Source: Lepraria neglecta (taxonomy: Eukaryota > Ascomycota > Lecanoromycetes > Lecanorales > Stereocaulaceae). Taken from it: DNA of 64,000 nt. The stretch covers positions 310,001 to 374,000 of the forward strand of contig CM065648.1 in the NCBI GenBank assembly GCA_033220425.1, read 5' to 3'. A program made the position numbers and the translations under genes. Under the pieces are notes generated by a model. It did not search any database. It saw nothing but the letters and a program-made list of their open reading frames with translations, and had not been told where the DNA came from. Below are positions 1 through 10,605 of this stretch, piece after piece (positions within the stretch are counted from its first letter, which is position 1; every line of letters starts with the position of its first letter).

Positions 1-343
1 CCACCACCGCTGCCCCAGCTGCACCAGTTGCCGCCTCCCCAGCTGCTGGCTCCCCAGCTGCCGGTACCGCTGTTCCCCCAAGCCCAGGAGCCCCAGCACC
101 AGTTGCTGGCTCCCCAGCTGGTGCCGCACCTGCCTCAGGCACTGCCGCTGGCACTGCATCTGGAACTGGGTAAGCTACAATCCACTCTCTCACAAAATTG
201 AACAGTTTGCTAACTAATGTCTTAGTGTTGTCAGCAAGCCAACCAGCCCCCCCATCCAGGCCTTCCAGGGCGCAGCCAGCACCCTCGGCAGCTCAATGGC
301 CATCACCGCCCTTGCCGCCTTCGCCGCCATCTTCCTTGCATAA
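1..343 (+). CDS. 3' end of a Pro/Ala/Gly-rich, probably GPI-anchored cell-wall protein
   Basis: Only the C-terminal part is in the window. It reads in frame 3 (first full codon at base 3) as a low-complexity Ala/Pro/Gly/Ser stretch with several ASPAAG- and PVAGSPAG-like units. An intron at 170-225 has donor GTAAGC, branch-like GCTAACTAA and acceptor TTAG, and joins phase 2 to phase 1. The last exon encodes VVSKPTSPP..., a small-residue cluster (GAASTLGSS) and a hydrophobic tail ending AALAAFAAIFLA before TAA at 341-343. A small-residue site followed by a short hydrophobic C-terminus is what a GPI-anchor signal looks like. The N-terminal signal peptide and any domain such as CFEM lie off the window, so the family cannot be named. 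Confidence 0.75.
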
Positions 344-1339
344 ATCAACTCATGACGATAAGCGCCCTCCAAAAAGGAAAGATAGCATAGATGTGGTTAT
401 ACATATGCGTGCATTGACGAATAGTTTCTTGTACTCTAGATGGGGCAGCTGGTGCGAGTCACCTGAGCTTCATTGCCATGCCAGGCATTGCGAGCTTTTC
501 ACATTCTCGTACAGATGTAATTCATAATTGAGAGGTGTTGAATAGGAAGTCTAGCATTTACACAACTACACGTGTCACTGACTGTTGATTCTCGAGCCAT
601 GATCAAGGCTTTTTGTACATAATAGATGAATCCAGTCATGACAAAATCTCTTCCTTTCTCTCGACCATGGCTCAATTCTCCAAGCTCCTAGATCACAACA
701 TCACACCTCTTCCCGAATCTAAGTCCTCGAGTCCCCAGGATCACCGTATTGCGCAACCGAGACAACTCCCTTCAATCTAATCACGAAATTGCCAACCGAG
801 CTACTGAGCCGATGTAACCCTTAATATCCGCAGTCACCTAGCTCCTGCTAACGACAAGCGGTCCACGATTCTTCGGTGCGCGTTCCGAATATTCTACGGC
901 TTCTGTTCATGGTAAGACACGCGAGAACTTAGAAGACTGGTTTCATCATCGTCCTTGGTGAGGCTAGCTATTATGAAGGACGCTGAAGTCGCTCGAATGA
1001 TACGAGACTGTTCAACGTGGGATGAGGACTTCAGTATGCCTTGTCAGCGATTGACGAGAGAATTTGATGAGAGATTTGTTTGTGTTTCAGCCTCCGGCAA
1101 AGTGTGGTACTAGCTGTAGATCTTCGACGAGGGTTCTCGTAGGTATGATTTGGATATTCTTGCTTGGGATGCAAGGCATTGTGCATTCGGCTGGCGATGA
1201 CAACCCCTTGCACATGGCAGATTGTGCAGTGTAGTGTACTCACGAAATTGAGACTCACGACACTGGTTTTTGCTTCGATATTTTCCCTCTTTGAAATAAC
1301 GACAGAATACATCATACAGAAACGCATGCATGTCACAAA
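344..1339. other. intergenic, no supported gene
   Basis: This holds the 3' flanks of two convergent genes. A short ATG frame at 667 runs to TAA at 778. Another frame then gives LITKLPTELL, a faint F-box/2EXR-like string, but nothing continues it. Small frames on both strands at 1031-1394 overlap each other and lack any recognisable motif. Confidence 0.5.
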
Positions 1340-2100
1340 TCAAAGCAACTCCTTCAAATCATCCCTCGTCCTCATCTCCTCCAGCATATCCTGAAAATCC
1401 TCGTCCCCCTCATCAGCCTTCGCCTTGAATGCCGTCACATTCTCCTTCAGCCACATCTTATCTTTTCCGGCCTGCCATTTCAATATTAGCTATCCCGAGC
1501 AATTATCCACATCATGAGACATGAACGAGTTAAGAGTGCCCATCGTTCCCTTACCGGCGGTAATTCAAACCCAGCCTCAGACCCAGCAATGATGGTGCCG
1601 AGCACGAAGATTGCTCTGAGTTCTAAATCCTCTGATTTTTTCTTGTGAGGATTGACGATTTTCTCCCAAGCTTCTGTTACTGAGGTGCAGAGCTTGTTGA
1701 AATCGGCTGTTGAGCGGCCGCCTCCTGGTCGCACGTGGGCGAGGATACTGTTTGCTTGTCTCTGATCACAAGAGCATGTTAGACGTGCGAGTTTGATCAC
1801 ACTTAATGAACAGACACAAATAAAATACTCCTTTCGTGAATAGATTTGATAGCGTGAATCGTAGGACCAAGCTTGTAGATTGTTTTCTAATGAAGGAGAA
1901 AGAAGTAACAGAGACATGGAGCTACTGACCTTTTTACCTCCGATATATACGTCGTGACGGGAAATATCTGTAAAGCGTACGTTGACGAATAGAGAAGGAG
2001 TGGTGAAGAGTTGAGAATGGATTTGTGTGATATCCTTGGCTAACGAATGTTTCTGGGAAACGGATAGAGGGGTGATGTGCTCGACTTCGTAGAGAGGCAT
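1340..2100 (-). CDS. tautomerase / cis-3-chloroacrylate dehalogenase-like protein
   Basis: Three exons (2100-1930, 1761-1555, 1471-1340) encode 168 aa. The introns have donors GTCAGT and GTAAGG, acceptors CAG, and are both phase 0. The protein begins MPLYEVEHITPL, so Pro is exposed as the N-terminal catalytic residue after Met removal, as in the tautomerase superfamily. Also visible are a His about residue 28, FVNVRFTD, the Arg-containing AHVRPGGGR segment, ELRAIFVLGTI and a C-terminal GKDKMWLKENV. These are hallmarks of the fungal Tautomerase_3/cis-CaaD-like group, which is slightly longer than bacterial cis-CaaD. Family members tautomerise keto-enol substrates or hydrolyse haloacrylates in vitro. 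The natural substrate in fungi is not known, and the dehalogenase label rests on fold and residues only. The gene looks intact. Confidence 0.88.
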
Positions 2101-2884
2101 CTTGAATATTTACAACAGTACAGAGATCAAGCTTCAATTGAAGATATCGTTGAGGAAGCCAAGTTACAAACATACGTCGTGCCAGCTACGTCATCCTTAC
2201 GGACTAGACCGGAGAGATGGAAGTAGATCATGCTCTGCAATTGGTACTTTCCAATGTAGAAAACCAATTCTGTTTCTATAGGAGTCTATTTTCAAGACAC
2301 ATGAATAGTCAAAGAACAGCTGATGACCTCAACCACGCTTTGCCCTCCAACCACAACCGCGGTAGCATGTCTTCTGCTTCATCACACTCCACTTAATCCT
2401 CGACGCACCATATTATTCCCAAATGAACAAGTACCAGCTACACCGAGCTCATGAACATCAGCGTACCAAGCAGTCATTCTCCTTGCCGTGCTCGTTGTCG
2501 CGCTCTTTCCTTAGCCATAGGTCTTGAGATTACTGCTTTGCAATGCCATGACACCAGAGCCGTACTTTAGTAAATCATGTGTAGCTTGTTCGCTGCGAGT
2601 AGCATCCAGATGGTCAAGGAAAGATCCTTGGACCTGTGAATCGTGTCCTGCCTGGTGGGTTCGACACTCCTTGAACCCAAAGAGCAGGTGTGAAAGCTTC
2701 CACTTTCGAAGACAAGATTTGGCTTCCGTCCATTATGTGAGATCGGGAGCATGTAAATACGCCCTATCCCTCGCTCAAGAGCTGAGAAGTATCATATGTT
2801 AGCTCTATCTGTCAGCCAAGATGCACATCTCCAGCTCAGCACAGCAAGCAAATGCCAATTCCACTTGGCTACTTTCCCATCCCA
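2101..2884. other. intergenic, upstream of tautomerase and downstream of Nudix gene
   Basis: Small unrelated frames on both strands only (2524-2802, 2567-2752, 2796-3002 overlap the Nudix 3' end). No repeat or motif stands out. The part near 2100-2300 must hold the tautomerase promoter. Confidence 0.4.
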
Positions 2885-3729
2885 TCAATCATTCCCCTCC
2901 ATCTGCCGCCTCAGCTTGATGGCCTCCCGTCCTTTTTTCACGACATCTGCAGAAACACCCCTACCCAACCGTTCAATTGCTTCCCCAACCGGCACTAAAT
3001 AACTCTCATACAGCGCCTCCTCTTCATCCACCCCGGTATTCTCATGCCTAACAGGCTCATACCCCTTGCCTTTTCCCTCCGTTGGGGTTTCCATCTCCAC
3101 CCTTTCCTTCAACGTCAAGTCCGCCGGAAACTTCCGTGGATACTGATACGCCCCTCCCTGCTCTGTCGTTTGAGTTGTTAAGGCGGTTTCGAGGTCAGGA
3201 GGAACGGTCTCGGCTATGTACCAGAAAAGAATGTATTGCGCTGTTCGCGTTACGGGGACGAGTTGCGTCCAGACCGGTTCCGTGACGAAGGGAGTAGATT
3301 GGATGCCCGAAGGCGGATTATGGGCTGAAGGTTGCCGCGTAGGGATAGGAAGTGGGAGGAGGCGGTTGCGGTAGCCTGACTGCTTTGGCTGTCAGTATGG
3401 CGTTTCAATTCGGGCGAATTGTTTACCTCTTCAAAACCTTCTCGCTCGGCGCCTGAGCCGGTGTCTTCACTTGCATCTCGGCGGCCTTTGGGGAGGAACC
3501 AGTATTTGTCGACGGAGTGGTAGCAGAGGACTATGCGGGAGCTGGCGAGGTGGAATATGGCGACGCCGGCGCCGATGGTCGTGTGGGCACTGTCCCAATT
3601 GCCGATGATTGGGGGATCGGATCTTATGGTGGGTTCTTGAATGGTTTCTGGAGCGGCATTGTGGGACATTGTTGTAAGTGAAGATGTTGCGGATTGGGAG
3701 GGTTTCGCGCGATGAAAAAAGGACTTCAT
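2885..3729 (-). CDS. Nudix hydrolase family protein
   Basis: Two exons (3729-3427 and 3379-2885) are joined across a 47-bp phase-0 intron (GTAAAC...GCAG) and encode 264 aa. The Nudix box is complete once spliced: G-R-R-D-A-S-E, seven residues, then REGFEESGY, matching GX5EX7REUXEEXGU. The two Glu of EE are the metal ligands. The intron falls exactly inside the box, between EE and SGY. The stretch GAGVAIFHLASSRIVLCYHS before it is the usual first strand. The C-terminal half (WTQLVPVTRTAQYILFWYIA, then an acidic/basic helix) is shared with fungal relatives. These enzymes hydrolyse nucleoside diphosphates linked to another group; the substrate here is not predictable. An internal Met at residue 21 (MSHNAAPE) is an alternative start. 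The first 20 residues are basic and Ser-rich and could be a mitochondrial presequence. Confidence 0.87.
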
Positions 3730-4179
3730 GGTAGGAAAAAGGCTTCAATCGTGGAAAAGTAACTGGCTAACAGCCGCGACCTTACACGATGCCGCTGAGA
3801 TGAAGTGTAGGCAGTCATTACTACAGGATGAACACGAAGCTGGACTTTTAGGAGATCTGATAGAGAAGGAGTTACCCTAAAGCTAACCTCTATTCTCTCC
3901 GGGCCTAGCTCGACTAGCTCGACTAGCTCGCTACGTCAGTTGTCCTCGAAATGCACGTACACTCCATGCATGTTATCTCGTTCGTGATTGCATTCGCGGG
4001 CACTTGATGCCTCTATGCACCAATCGGGCTCCCAGTAGCCAGTGAGAGAACATCCCGACTATAATGACTAGAACGATATGTCGTTAAGAAAGTTATGACA
4101 GAAGGAGACGAGCAGGGCCCATTCAGACTTGAGAAGAACCATAGAGGCCACTGCCGCCGGTCCATAGTATTGTTCTAAG
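3730..4179. promoter_or_regulatory. divergent promoter region between Nudix and molybdopterin synthase genes
   Basis: A 450-bp head-to-head spacer. It contains a 9-bp tandem repeat (CTAGCTCGA, three copies) at about 3905-3931. No other motif is convincing. Confidence 0.5.
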
Positions 4180-4760
4180 ATGGCCGAGAATTCAAATGCA
4201 TTCCATTGTCTTAAGGAAGAGGGCATCTCTGTTGCCCTTACGCACGACACACTTGATGCCCGCTCTATAATGGACGAGGTCAGAAGCCCCAAAGCCGGAG
4301 CCATTGTCCTCTTCGCTGGTAAAACCCCCCTTTACCCCATATCTCAAACGTACAGAGCTCAACATATGCAGGCACTACCCGCGACAACTTCGACTCCAAG
4401 CCTGTCCTCCACCTCTCGTACGAATCCTACCCACCACTCGCTCTCCAAACCATGCTCAGCATCGCCCGCGCCATAAGACAGAAACATTCCTTAAGAGCCA
4501 TCAGCATAATACACCGGCTGGGCGTTGTCCCAATTGGCGAAGAGAGTGTACTGATTGCAGTGTCGGCGCCGCATAGGCAGGCGGCTTGGAAGGGAGGTGA
4601 GGAGGCGCTCGAGGATGTCAAGGAGAAGGTCGAGATTTGGAAGTTGGAGGAGTTTGGCGGGGAGGAGGGAGGGGTTTGGAGGGCTAATAGGGATGGGGCT
4701 GCGGGTGTCAGAGTGGATGAGGAGCGCAAGGATGGAAGAGGACGAGTGATGTCAACTTGA
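4180..4760 (+). CDS. cnxH: molybdopterin synthase catalytic (large) subunit
   Basis: Exons 4180-4318 and 4372-4760 are joined across a 53-bp intron (GTAAAA...GCAG) and encode 175 aa. The protein is the MoaE/MOCS2B subunit, which with the thiocarboxylated small subunit converts precursor Z (cPMP) to molybdopterin; the Aspergillus name is cnxH. Family marks are the N-terminal VALTHDTLD, GAIVLFAG|TTRDNF across the splice (conserved GTTRD), LSYESYPPLAL, IIHRLGVVPIGEESVLIAVSAPHRQAA and VKEKVEIWK, which carries the Lys region of the active site. The C-terminal tail beyond WK is longer than bacterial MoaE, as usual in fungi. The organism therefore probably uses molybdenum-cofactor enzymes such as nitrate reductase. 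No lesions are seen. Confidence 0.93.
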
Positions 4761-5930
4761 AGGTTGTGGCATTATTTGATAAGCATAGAATTAAGACTCG
4801 AAATGCTAGTGGTTAAATTTACGCTCCCCTGGCTGGTATTTTTCCTCAATCGTCGCTTTAATATGCCCTTGAATTAACCTGAAATATCAATGTTGGAGCG
4901 GTGAGCCAGCCATTCTCTGCTCTGTCTCCATCAATGCAATCAATTAAGATATCGAAGCTGAGACTTGTCCATTCTTAGCTCAATTCACCTCAGAGAATCC
5001 TTATTTCTAGAGCAAAGGCAAGGACGTTCGAGGCTCAAAACTCTTCTAAAAATGACGAATACGGCGGTTTGCGAAGCCAAATCATTGCCAGTTTTGGTGG
5101 CCGGTGGCCGGTGGCCTTATCAGAAGCACTTGCACGCTCACCAGTGATGCCAATTCACGGATAACAGCCACTTTGTATATTGCTTGCTTGGAGGGATTAA
5201 AGACCAAGTTCCGGCAAACAGGTGACTCAGTAGCCTTTCTATTTCGACATTATCGCTAGGAGATTGTCCTAGTTTTTCAGCATGTAGAGTTCAGCTAGTT
5301 GCCGCTATAGCACTCTTATTGGGGAATTGAACTCAACATAAGTATGCCCTATGTTCGATCACCCTAGGTATTCGGGGTTTTCCTACGCTTTTACTGAATC
5401 AGATGCTGATGCAGGACTGGGATGTGGTTGCTTCTCAGGTCTCACGTAGCTCTTTAAGTGCAAGAAGACGCTTGTAATATGAATGGATTCGGCTATGCCG
5501 ATGACACGAGGGGCTCTCCTTGCTTGCTCTTGACGAGGGTCGCGAAGTCGATACCGCCTCATCTTCGACCGCTTTAAGATACCTTGCTAGGCCTTAACGG
5601 CTGTCACGAAGAGTACCTATCCATCTGTGCATCTGTCATCTGCAGTCTGCCCGCAGGCTGACCCATCTAGGACTGACGCGCCTTTTGACAATTTGTACGC
5701 AAAAGCAACGCAAAAGCAACGCAAAAGCACACCGCAATTACACAGAAGATTCCAACCAAAATTTAAACAAAGCTCCCCTGGCTAATAATCAGAATACCGC
5801 CGCCGTGAGGCAAAGTAAAATAGAAAAAAACAACGCTCAAAGAAAGTTAAGGTAACGATTGTGATAGGGGTATCTTCGCAGAAAATCTCGGAATCCTAGG
5901 CAAAACTTCTTCATCGCTTTCGGGTGGTAA
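4761..5930. other. 1.2-kb intergenic region
   Basis: No supported gene. A direct tandem repeat of an 11-bp unit (ACGCAAAAGCA, three copies) lies at about 5698-5730. Numerous stops in all frames. Confidence 0.5.
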
Positions 5931-6909
5931 TCAAGTTGATGATCTCTGCCTCTTTCTTCCTTCTTGATGACTTATCATATGGCGCTTGTGGTGATCTTTT
6001 CGGAGCGTCTTGTAGTCGCAGCTAAGGCATGTGAACATTAGCTGCGGCGTCGGCCGGCTGTCTGCATGGACTGTGTCTTGATGACGGCGTAAGTCCTTGG
6101 GGATCGTGAAGGCCTTTCCGCAGTTCTTGACATCACACAAGTGTTTCTTGTGGGTCTTTGCGTGTCGACTGTCATTGGTCAGTCCATCTGGTTGGACCTG
6201 TTATTGAGAAGCATACGTACGTCAGTTGAGCAGTGGACGCGAAGCTGTGTGCGCACTTTGTGCATTTAACACGAGCCGCCATCGGCTGAATTGGTAGATA
6301 GGCTAGGCCCGGTGGCTTGGTAGATGCAGGTTCTGAGCGCGTCAGACCCAAAGAAACATGCTTTGGCGGCAAAGTATCAGGAATAGTACTTGGTGACAGT
6401 AGTGGTATTTGTGATACTGGACGACTTGAAGTGTCTCTATCACTGGAGGTTGAAGAAGAGGGATTGCCGGTAGTAGGTGGCGTAACATTTATTGTAGCTG
6501 GCTGTTCGAAAAACGATGAAGAAGAATGAGTGCTATAACCAAAGTCGAAGTCATAGTCCAGAATAGGCTCGGCAGCGAGTGAAACATCCAATTCCGGTTG
6601 TAGCATTTCCCAATCAAAATGCCGGTCCGGAGGCACGTCTCTTGCACTTCCACGACCTGAATGCAGATCAGGGAAGGGCGCACCGAAGGCATCTTGGGGT
6701 GCTGGTTCAAGGGACGCGAATCCTCCGAAGTTTGATGGTCCTGGCGAAAACGATTGATCCAGAAATGGATCTCCGGCTGCCGAGATCTGGGATTGATCAA
6801 AAGAATGGACAGATCCGCAAGGATCAAACGCAACATGTTGAAACTCTCTGTGTAATTGCGGCGGGCTGGACTGATAACCTACATAATGATCATATTGGTC
6901 TGCAGGAAT
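5931..6909 (-). CDS. three-finger C2H2 zinc-finger protein, copy A
   Basis: A probable transcription factor. The first exon runs to 6221. A 52-bp intron (6220-6169, GTACGT...ACAG, phase 2) splits finger 1 after QLT, and exon 2 is 6168-5931 (238 nt). Fingers after splicing: C-x2-C-x12-H-x3-H (CTKCAHSF...HAKTH), C-x4-C-x12-H-x4-H (CDVKNCGKAF) and C-x2-C-x12-H-x3-H (CLSCDYKT...HMISH), followed by a basic tail. The N-terminal ~220 residues are Ser/Pro/Asp-rich and look like an activation region. It is a paralogue of the gene at 11973-13260, with identical exon-2 and intron lengths. The 5' end is unresolved: the open frame extends to 6942, but the first in-frame AUG is well inside (M of EMLQPE, near 6606). 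Similarity to copy B begins before that (LRANVI.A...DH). The given start at the ATT codon is a placeholder. Confidence 0.8.
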
Positions 6910-6940
6910 GACGTTCGCGCGAAGGCTGGCCTCCGCGCAA
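6879..6940 (-). promoter_or_regulatory. conserved leader hairpin plus 5-codon upstream AUG mini-ORF, copy A
   Basis: On the minus strand, 6940-6915 can fold as an 11-bp stem (TTGCGCGGAGG against CCTTCGCGCGA) with a CCAG loop and two G-U-type pairs. Twenty-one nt later an AUG (6893-6891) opens a mini-ORF of M-I-I-M-stop (ending 6879). The same arrangement lies ahead of copy B. Role inferred, not shown. Confidence 0.55.
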
Positions 6941-7033
6941 GGTCAACGCAGGGTATTGAAGGGGGCCTAGGAATTATTGTCAGAGCGCATTTCTGGACGA
7001 CGAAGAGCTAAAGGAAGAATGAAGAGAGTTACC

Positions 7034-7470
7034 TGCTGAAGGGCAGGAGGGAGGCGCACACTGCGCCGTGGGAGCTACAGTGGTATTCAATGGCTTTTGG
7101 TTGTCGTTCAACGGTCAGGACGTATATACATGAGCGTGTGGAGAAGGCGAGTAGGAGCGTAACAATGTCGAAGAATGGTAGTCAGAGATGGGATAGGTGA
7201 GAAGATGACAATGGGCTACTATTGGACAACTCGGGCCTAAGCCCAGTTGCCCAGATGAACGCGCACTGGTGCAAGTGCTGAAGACTATCAACAATATAGC
7301 AGGTGAAGCGAGAAATTTTGAGAAGAGAACACTTGGGTGAAGAACAAGGGAACCTCTGGAAAAGACGCAGTCAAGTAATAGCCGGATTGCCCCAGGCAGA
7401 TGAGCCGCCACATCCTATTGGTGGCCTCCTAGTGCATCAGCCCCATGTCATGATTGGTGGCCTCACCAAC
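7034..7470 (-). promoter_or_regulatory. promoter region of C2H2 copy A with two CCAAT boxes
   Basis: Two copies of ATTGGTGGCCTC (CCAATs on the minus strand) lie at 7417-7428 and 7453-7464. The same 10-12 bp word occurs twice ahead of copy B. A probable leader intron donor, CAGCAG|GTAACT (about 7034), is also shared with copy B. Between this and the relic at 8124 no gene is supported. Confidence 0.5.
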
Positions 7471-8123
7471 ACAGCCACCCAAGCATACGATGCACACAGA
7501 CGCCCAGATTTGGAGTGTAGGTGTATGGTAGTGTTGAGAGATGGCGGAACTGTCGTATAGGATGCTGATGTTGCACACGGGAAGTTTCCAGACCCGATCT
7601 TGCCGATCTTGTCACTAAAGCCACCTTTCCAGAGCCCTTTCCAATGATGGCGATCGATACGATCCTTGACAAGATGTCTGAAGATATGTCACACTGTTTT
7701 ACTTCATCACCGACAACGCTCAAGATTCCGCCTTTTTGCCTTGGCCTTTTGTATTGTCTAAGTCGTGAGCCTATCCGTATACTAGTCTTCTCATATTGGG
7801 GGGCTTGCCCTCACGCTCTTCTAATGTACCACCAAAACAAGTCAAATACACCAAAGCTACTACTCCAAAGAAGTCGATCATGCAGCTCTTCTGGTGGATG
7901 CCATGTGAACAAGGATCCTGATCTTAACCGTCGACAGCCAATTAGAGACGCAGATTTCATCCGCGAAACGTCTAATGTCAAGAAGCCATTGTGAGAACCC
8001 AACACAGACCCTACAACCTCCAAGCATTTCCGAAGGGAGAAACACCAAGGCCACGCTGCCAGGAGCCGTCATTACCACTCACAAAATAAATACAAACCGG
8101 CCTCAAGAGAGCTTGCGGGTAAT
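7471..8123. other. spacer, no supported gene
   Basis: Short unrelated frames on both strands only. It may include the decayed 5' part of the relic that follows. Confidence 0.35.
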
Positions 8124-8910
8124 TTGTTTCCGCAATCGGGTCTTGACGAGGATGAACCAGCATGCTGGAACGGGATAGAATGCCTGTCTCCCCCTGTAAA
8201 AGACTACTTTGAAGGTCCGGAATCAGAACTGGAGATGCTTTTACAGCCCGAGACCAGGCCAATCTCTCATGAACAACTCGTGATAGAAGTCGAAGGTATC
8301 TACGCTAGATTAGTCAGGGTCGAAGTGAAGTGCATTGATATTGATGAAAGAGATTCTGCTGCAGCCCAAGGAAAAGGACTCATTCAAAAGGACCCATGAA
8401 AAACAATCAATGGCAGTCTCTTATCGCACTCCACAAGCAGCTACTTCACGAACATCATGATTTCTTTCTAGCATCTCAGCATCCTTCTGTAAGCCCAGCT
8501 CTAAGCAGACTCGCTTCAAATATCCAATGCCGGCGAGGATGTGGCAGGATTTTGGACTACCCGAGGAAGACAACTAGAGAAACTCTTACGAGAATTATAG
8601 GCAAATCTTCGTGTCAGAGTGCTCAGGGGATTTAAAGGAAGAGTATCAGTCTGAAAGTAAGGTCCTCGACGGTACAAAGGCAGAGTCAGAGATGACCTAT
8701 CCGTATCCTGAAAATCTGCCATGGTATTTCCCTTACGCCTGGCTTACCAATGGAGTGATTGACGATGACGAATGTGTACTGGACATGCCATCGATACATG
8801 AGCCCCTAACGGAGAGGACGTTTTGGCTTGGGTATCGGCTTGCTTCCGTTAGTCTCGCGATATACAGTTTTCATATTTCCGTTGACAAGTGACTAGGCAA
8901 ATAGTTGGAT
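8124..8910 (+). pseudogene. decayed EST1-like (DNA/RNA-binding domain) fungal gene
   Basis: The frame from 8124 gives QLVIEVEGIYARLVRVEVKC and an acidic linker. A 1-nt shift at about 8397 (CCC run) is needed to continue into NNQWQSLIALHKQLLHEHHD, FFLASQHPSVSPALSRLAS. A further 1-nt shift at about 8525 (AAA run) leads to KYPMPARMW. From memory, this order (QWQALIALH, EHHDFFLASQHPS, KYxMPARMW) is typical of a widespread ascomycete family annotated with an EST1-type DNA/RNA-binding domain. After ARMW the expected RHGIHSFLE block is absent, a TAG follows, and the sequence diverges to FWLGYRLASVSLAIYS. I read this as a truncated, frameshifted relic. The protein match is from recognition only. Confidence 0.6.
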
Positions 8911-9428
8911 TCGGTACGAGCTTGAGAAAAGAGAATTCACAGCAAACACCTACAATGAAGATCAACTAGAACCTGAGTACGTCCATATCGACAGACAAGC
9001 TGCTACTACCAAAGGGAAGAGGACATTCAAGCTATTCAATCCTTTTCCAAATCTGTAGCTATCGACACTACGTTTACACAAACAATCTTATCACGAGCAT
9101 GAAAAACCTTCACTACCAATACAGTATCTAATCATCACAAATGTTCCCAAGCTTGTGTGCTCGCAAAGGAAGAGGAAGGAGTAGAAGTGATGAACCCTTG
9201 GTCTAATCTGCCGGATCTCATTGGGAAGGCAAAGATTCAAGCGTGGAAGAACGGTGCCGGCAAAAAAGGGGACTGGAGGTCATCTCCTTATACCAAATCT
9301 GGAAAAAGCGCCAGCAACCCACTGTCCGCAACCAAAATTTGAGAGAATGCTTAGACCATGTCTGCTCAGCGCCTTTCCAGTCACCAACTAACTAGTAGCC
9401 TATTCACAATATCACAGTGCCTACCAAT

Positions 9429-10605
9429 ATGGTGCGTCCACAAGTTGCATTGCGCCCCTTGACTACGCCTTCATACGGAACGTAAACGTGGGGTTCGCAA
9501 CACTTATAAATAAGACTCCGCCAAGCTGCATGCTGTTGAAGACCATGATGATGAAGAAGTCGCAGGATTCGGGATCAAATTTGGCGTTGATCAGAAAGAT
9601 GTCGAGTGAGTATATGGAACAATACTATGAGAACATTGTGCATTTCAGTGTTATCAAACAGACTGATACTCATCCAGCTCCGTTGAATCGCCCTGGACCA
9701 TCTTCCCTGCCCGAACACCATATTTTCCGGCCCCGACAGATTTTGGCCTAATGAGAAGCGCTCATAAAGCGAGAATGTGCTCTCTGACTCATCTACTCCC
9801 ATAGGAATCCTTCACGGACGCCATTCTCGGCGGATTCCTCCGTCTGAAGGGCCTAGTCCGTACTGAGCCTCATTACGAGCTCTACGCCGCCGAGTCGCTT
9901 ACCAACGAAAGCCAACAATACGAGGTCAGATCGTACATGGTCCGAGGTCTATCTGCTAAAGAGCGAAACTATCGGATTAGAAATTTGAAGAGGTGTACTA
10001 CGATGACTTCGTTTGTGGGCTCTTTAGAGCAGGCAGAAAAGAAGTGGATCGTCTTTACAAAGGCTCCTATAGAACTCGAACCACATATTTCTAAGCAGTG
10101 TGGTCCTGTGTGTCCTGTATGGTGGACCAAGGAGGAGTATGAGAGTGCCTTCCCAATGCTAGGTAAATCCAAACCTCCCACGTATAGAGCAGCCGACATT
10201 GGAATCTCCTGGAGAGACGCATTAGCTGGTGACTCACATAACCCCAGCTTCACAACTGCGTTGGAAGAGGAGCTGGTGAAGAGGCTAGACCCTAATCGAT
10301 TGCTTCAAGTGATCAATCTGCTCCGCAAGCGAATGATGGGAGCTCATGCTTCTGGCTCCCAAAACGAAACGTACATTCCACTTCCCGAGCGACGGATCAA
10401 GGTAAAGTCCTTGGAGCAGAAGACATGTACCAGAGAGCGGCAGCGGCTCGCAAGGCAAGCGAAACGAATGTCAGAGGCCTCTCAAATGAGTTGCAAGTAC
10501 ACGGTTGATGAGTTAGAGGATCAAGTAGAATGTCCCGGGGTAGAGTGGAAGAGATACCTCAGAATGATAAAGATAGAGTGTGTCCTGTTTGTCTCGTTGA
10601 GATGA
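9429..10605 (+). pseudogene. decayed fungal hypothetical gene
   Basis: Reading with small frame corrections gives one coherent protein: MVRPQVALRPLTTPSYGT from 9429, a shift near 9482, VNVGFATLINKTPP, a shift near 9525, LHAVEDHDDEEVAGFGIKFG, then an intron (9606-9677, GTGAGT...CCAG), SVESPWTIFPARTPYFPAP, DFGLM...SLTHLLP, an in-frame TAG at 9802, FTDAILGGFLRLKGLVR, HYELYAAESLTNE, YEVRSYMVRGLSAKERN, and on to TGA at 10603. Such blocks (WTVFPxRxPYxPAPxDFGLM, ...RGLVxRDPxxELYxAExLTNE, ...VRGLSxxER) look like a repeated ascomycete hypothetical family. I cannot name its function. Two shifts and one stop make it a pseudogene. The segment 9937-10605 alone is open for 222 codons. Confidence 0.55.

Noticed and set aside
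667-835. Possible F-box/2EXR gene (MAQFSKLLDH..., then LITKLPTELL in another frame)
   Set aside because: Too short, needs a shift, and nothing after it continues a domain.
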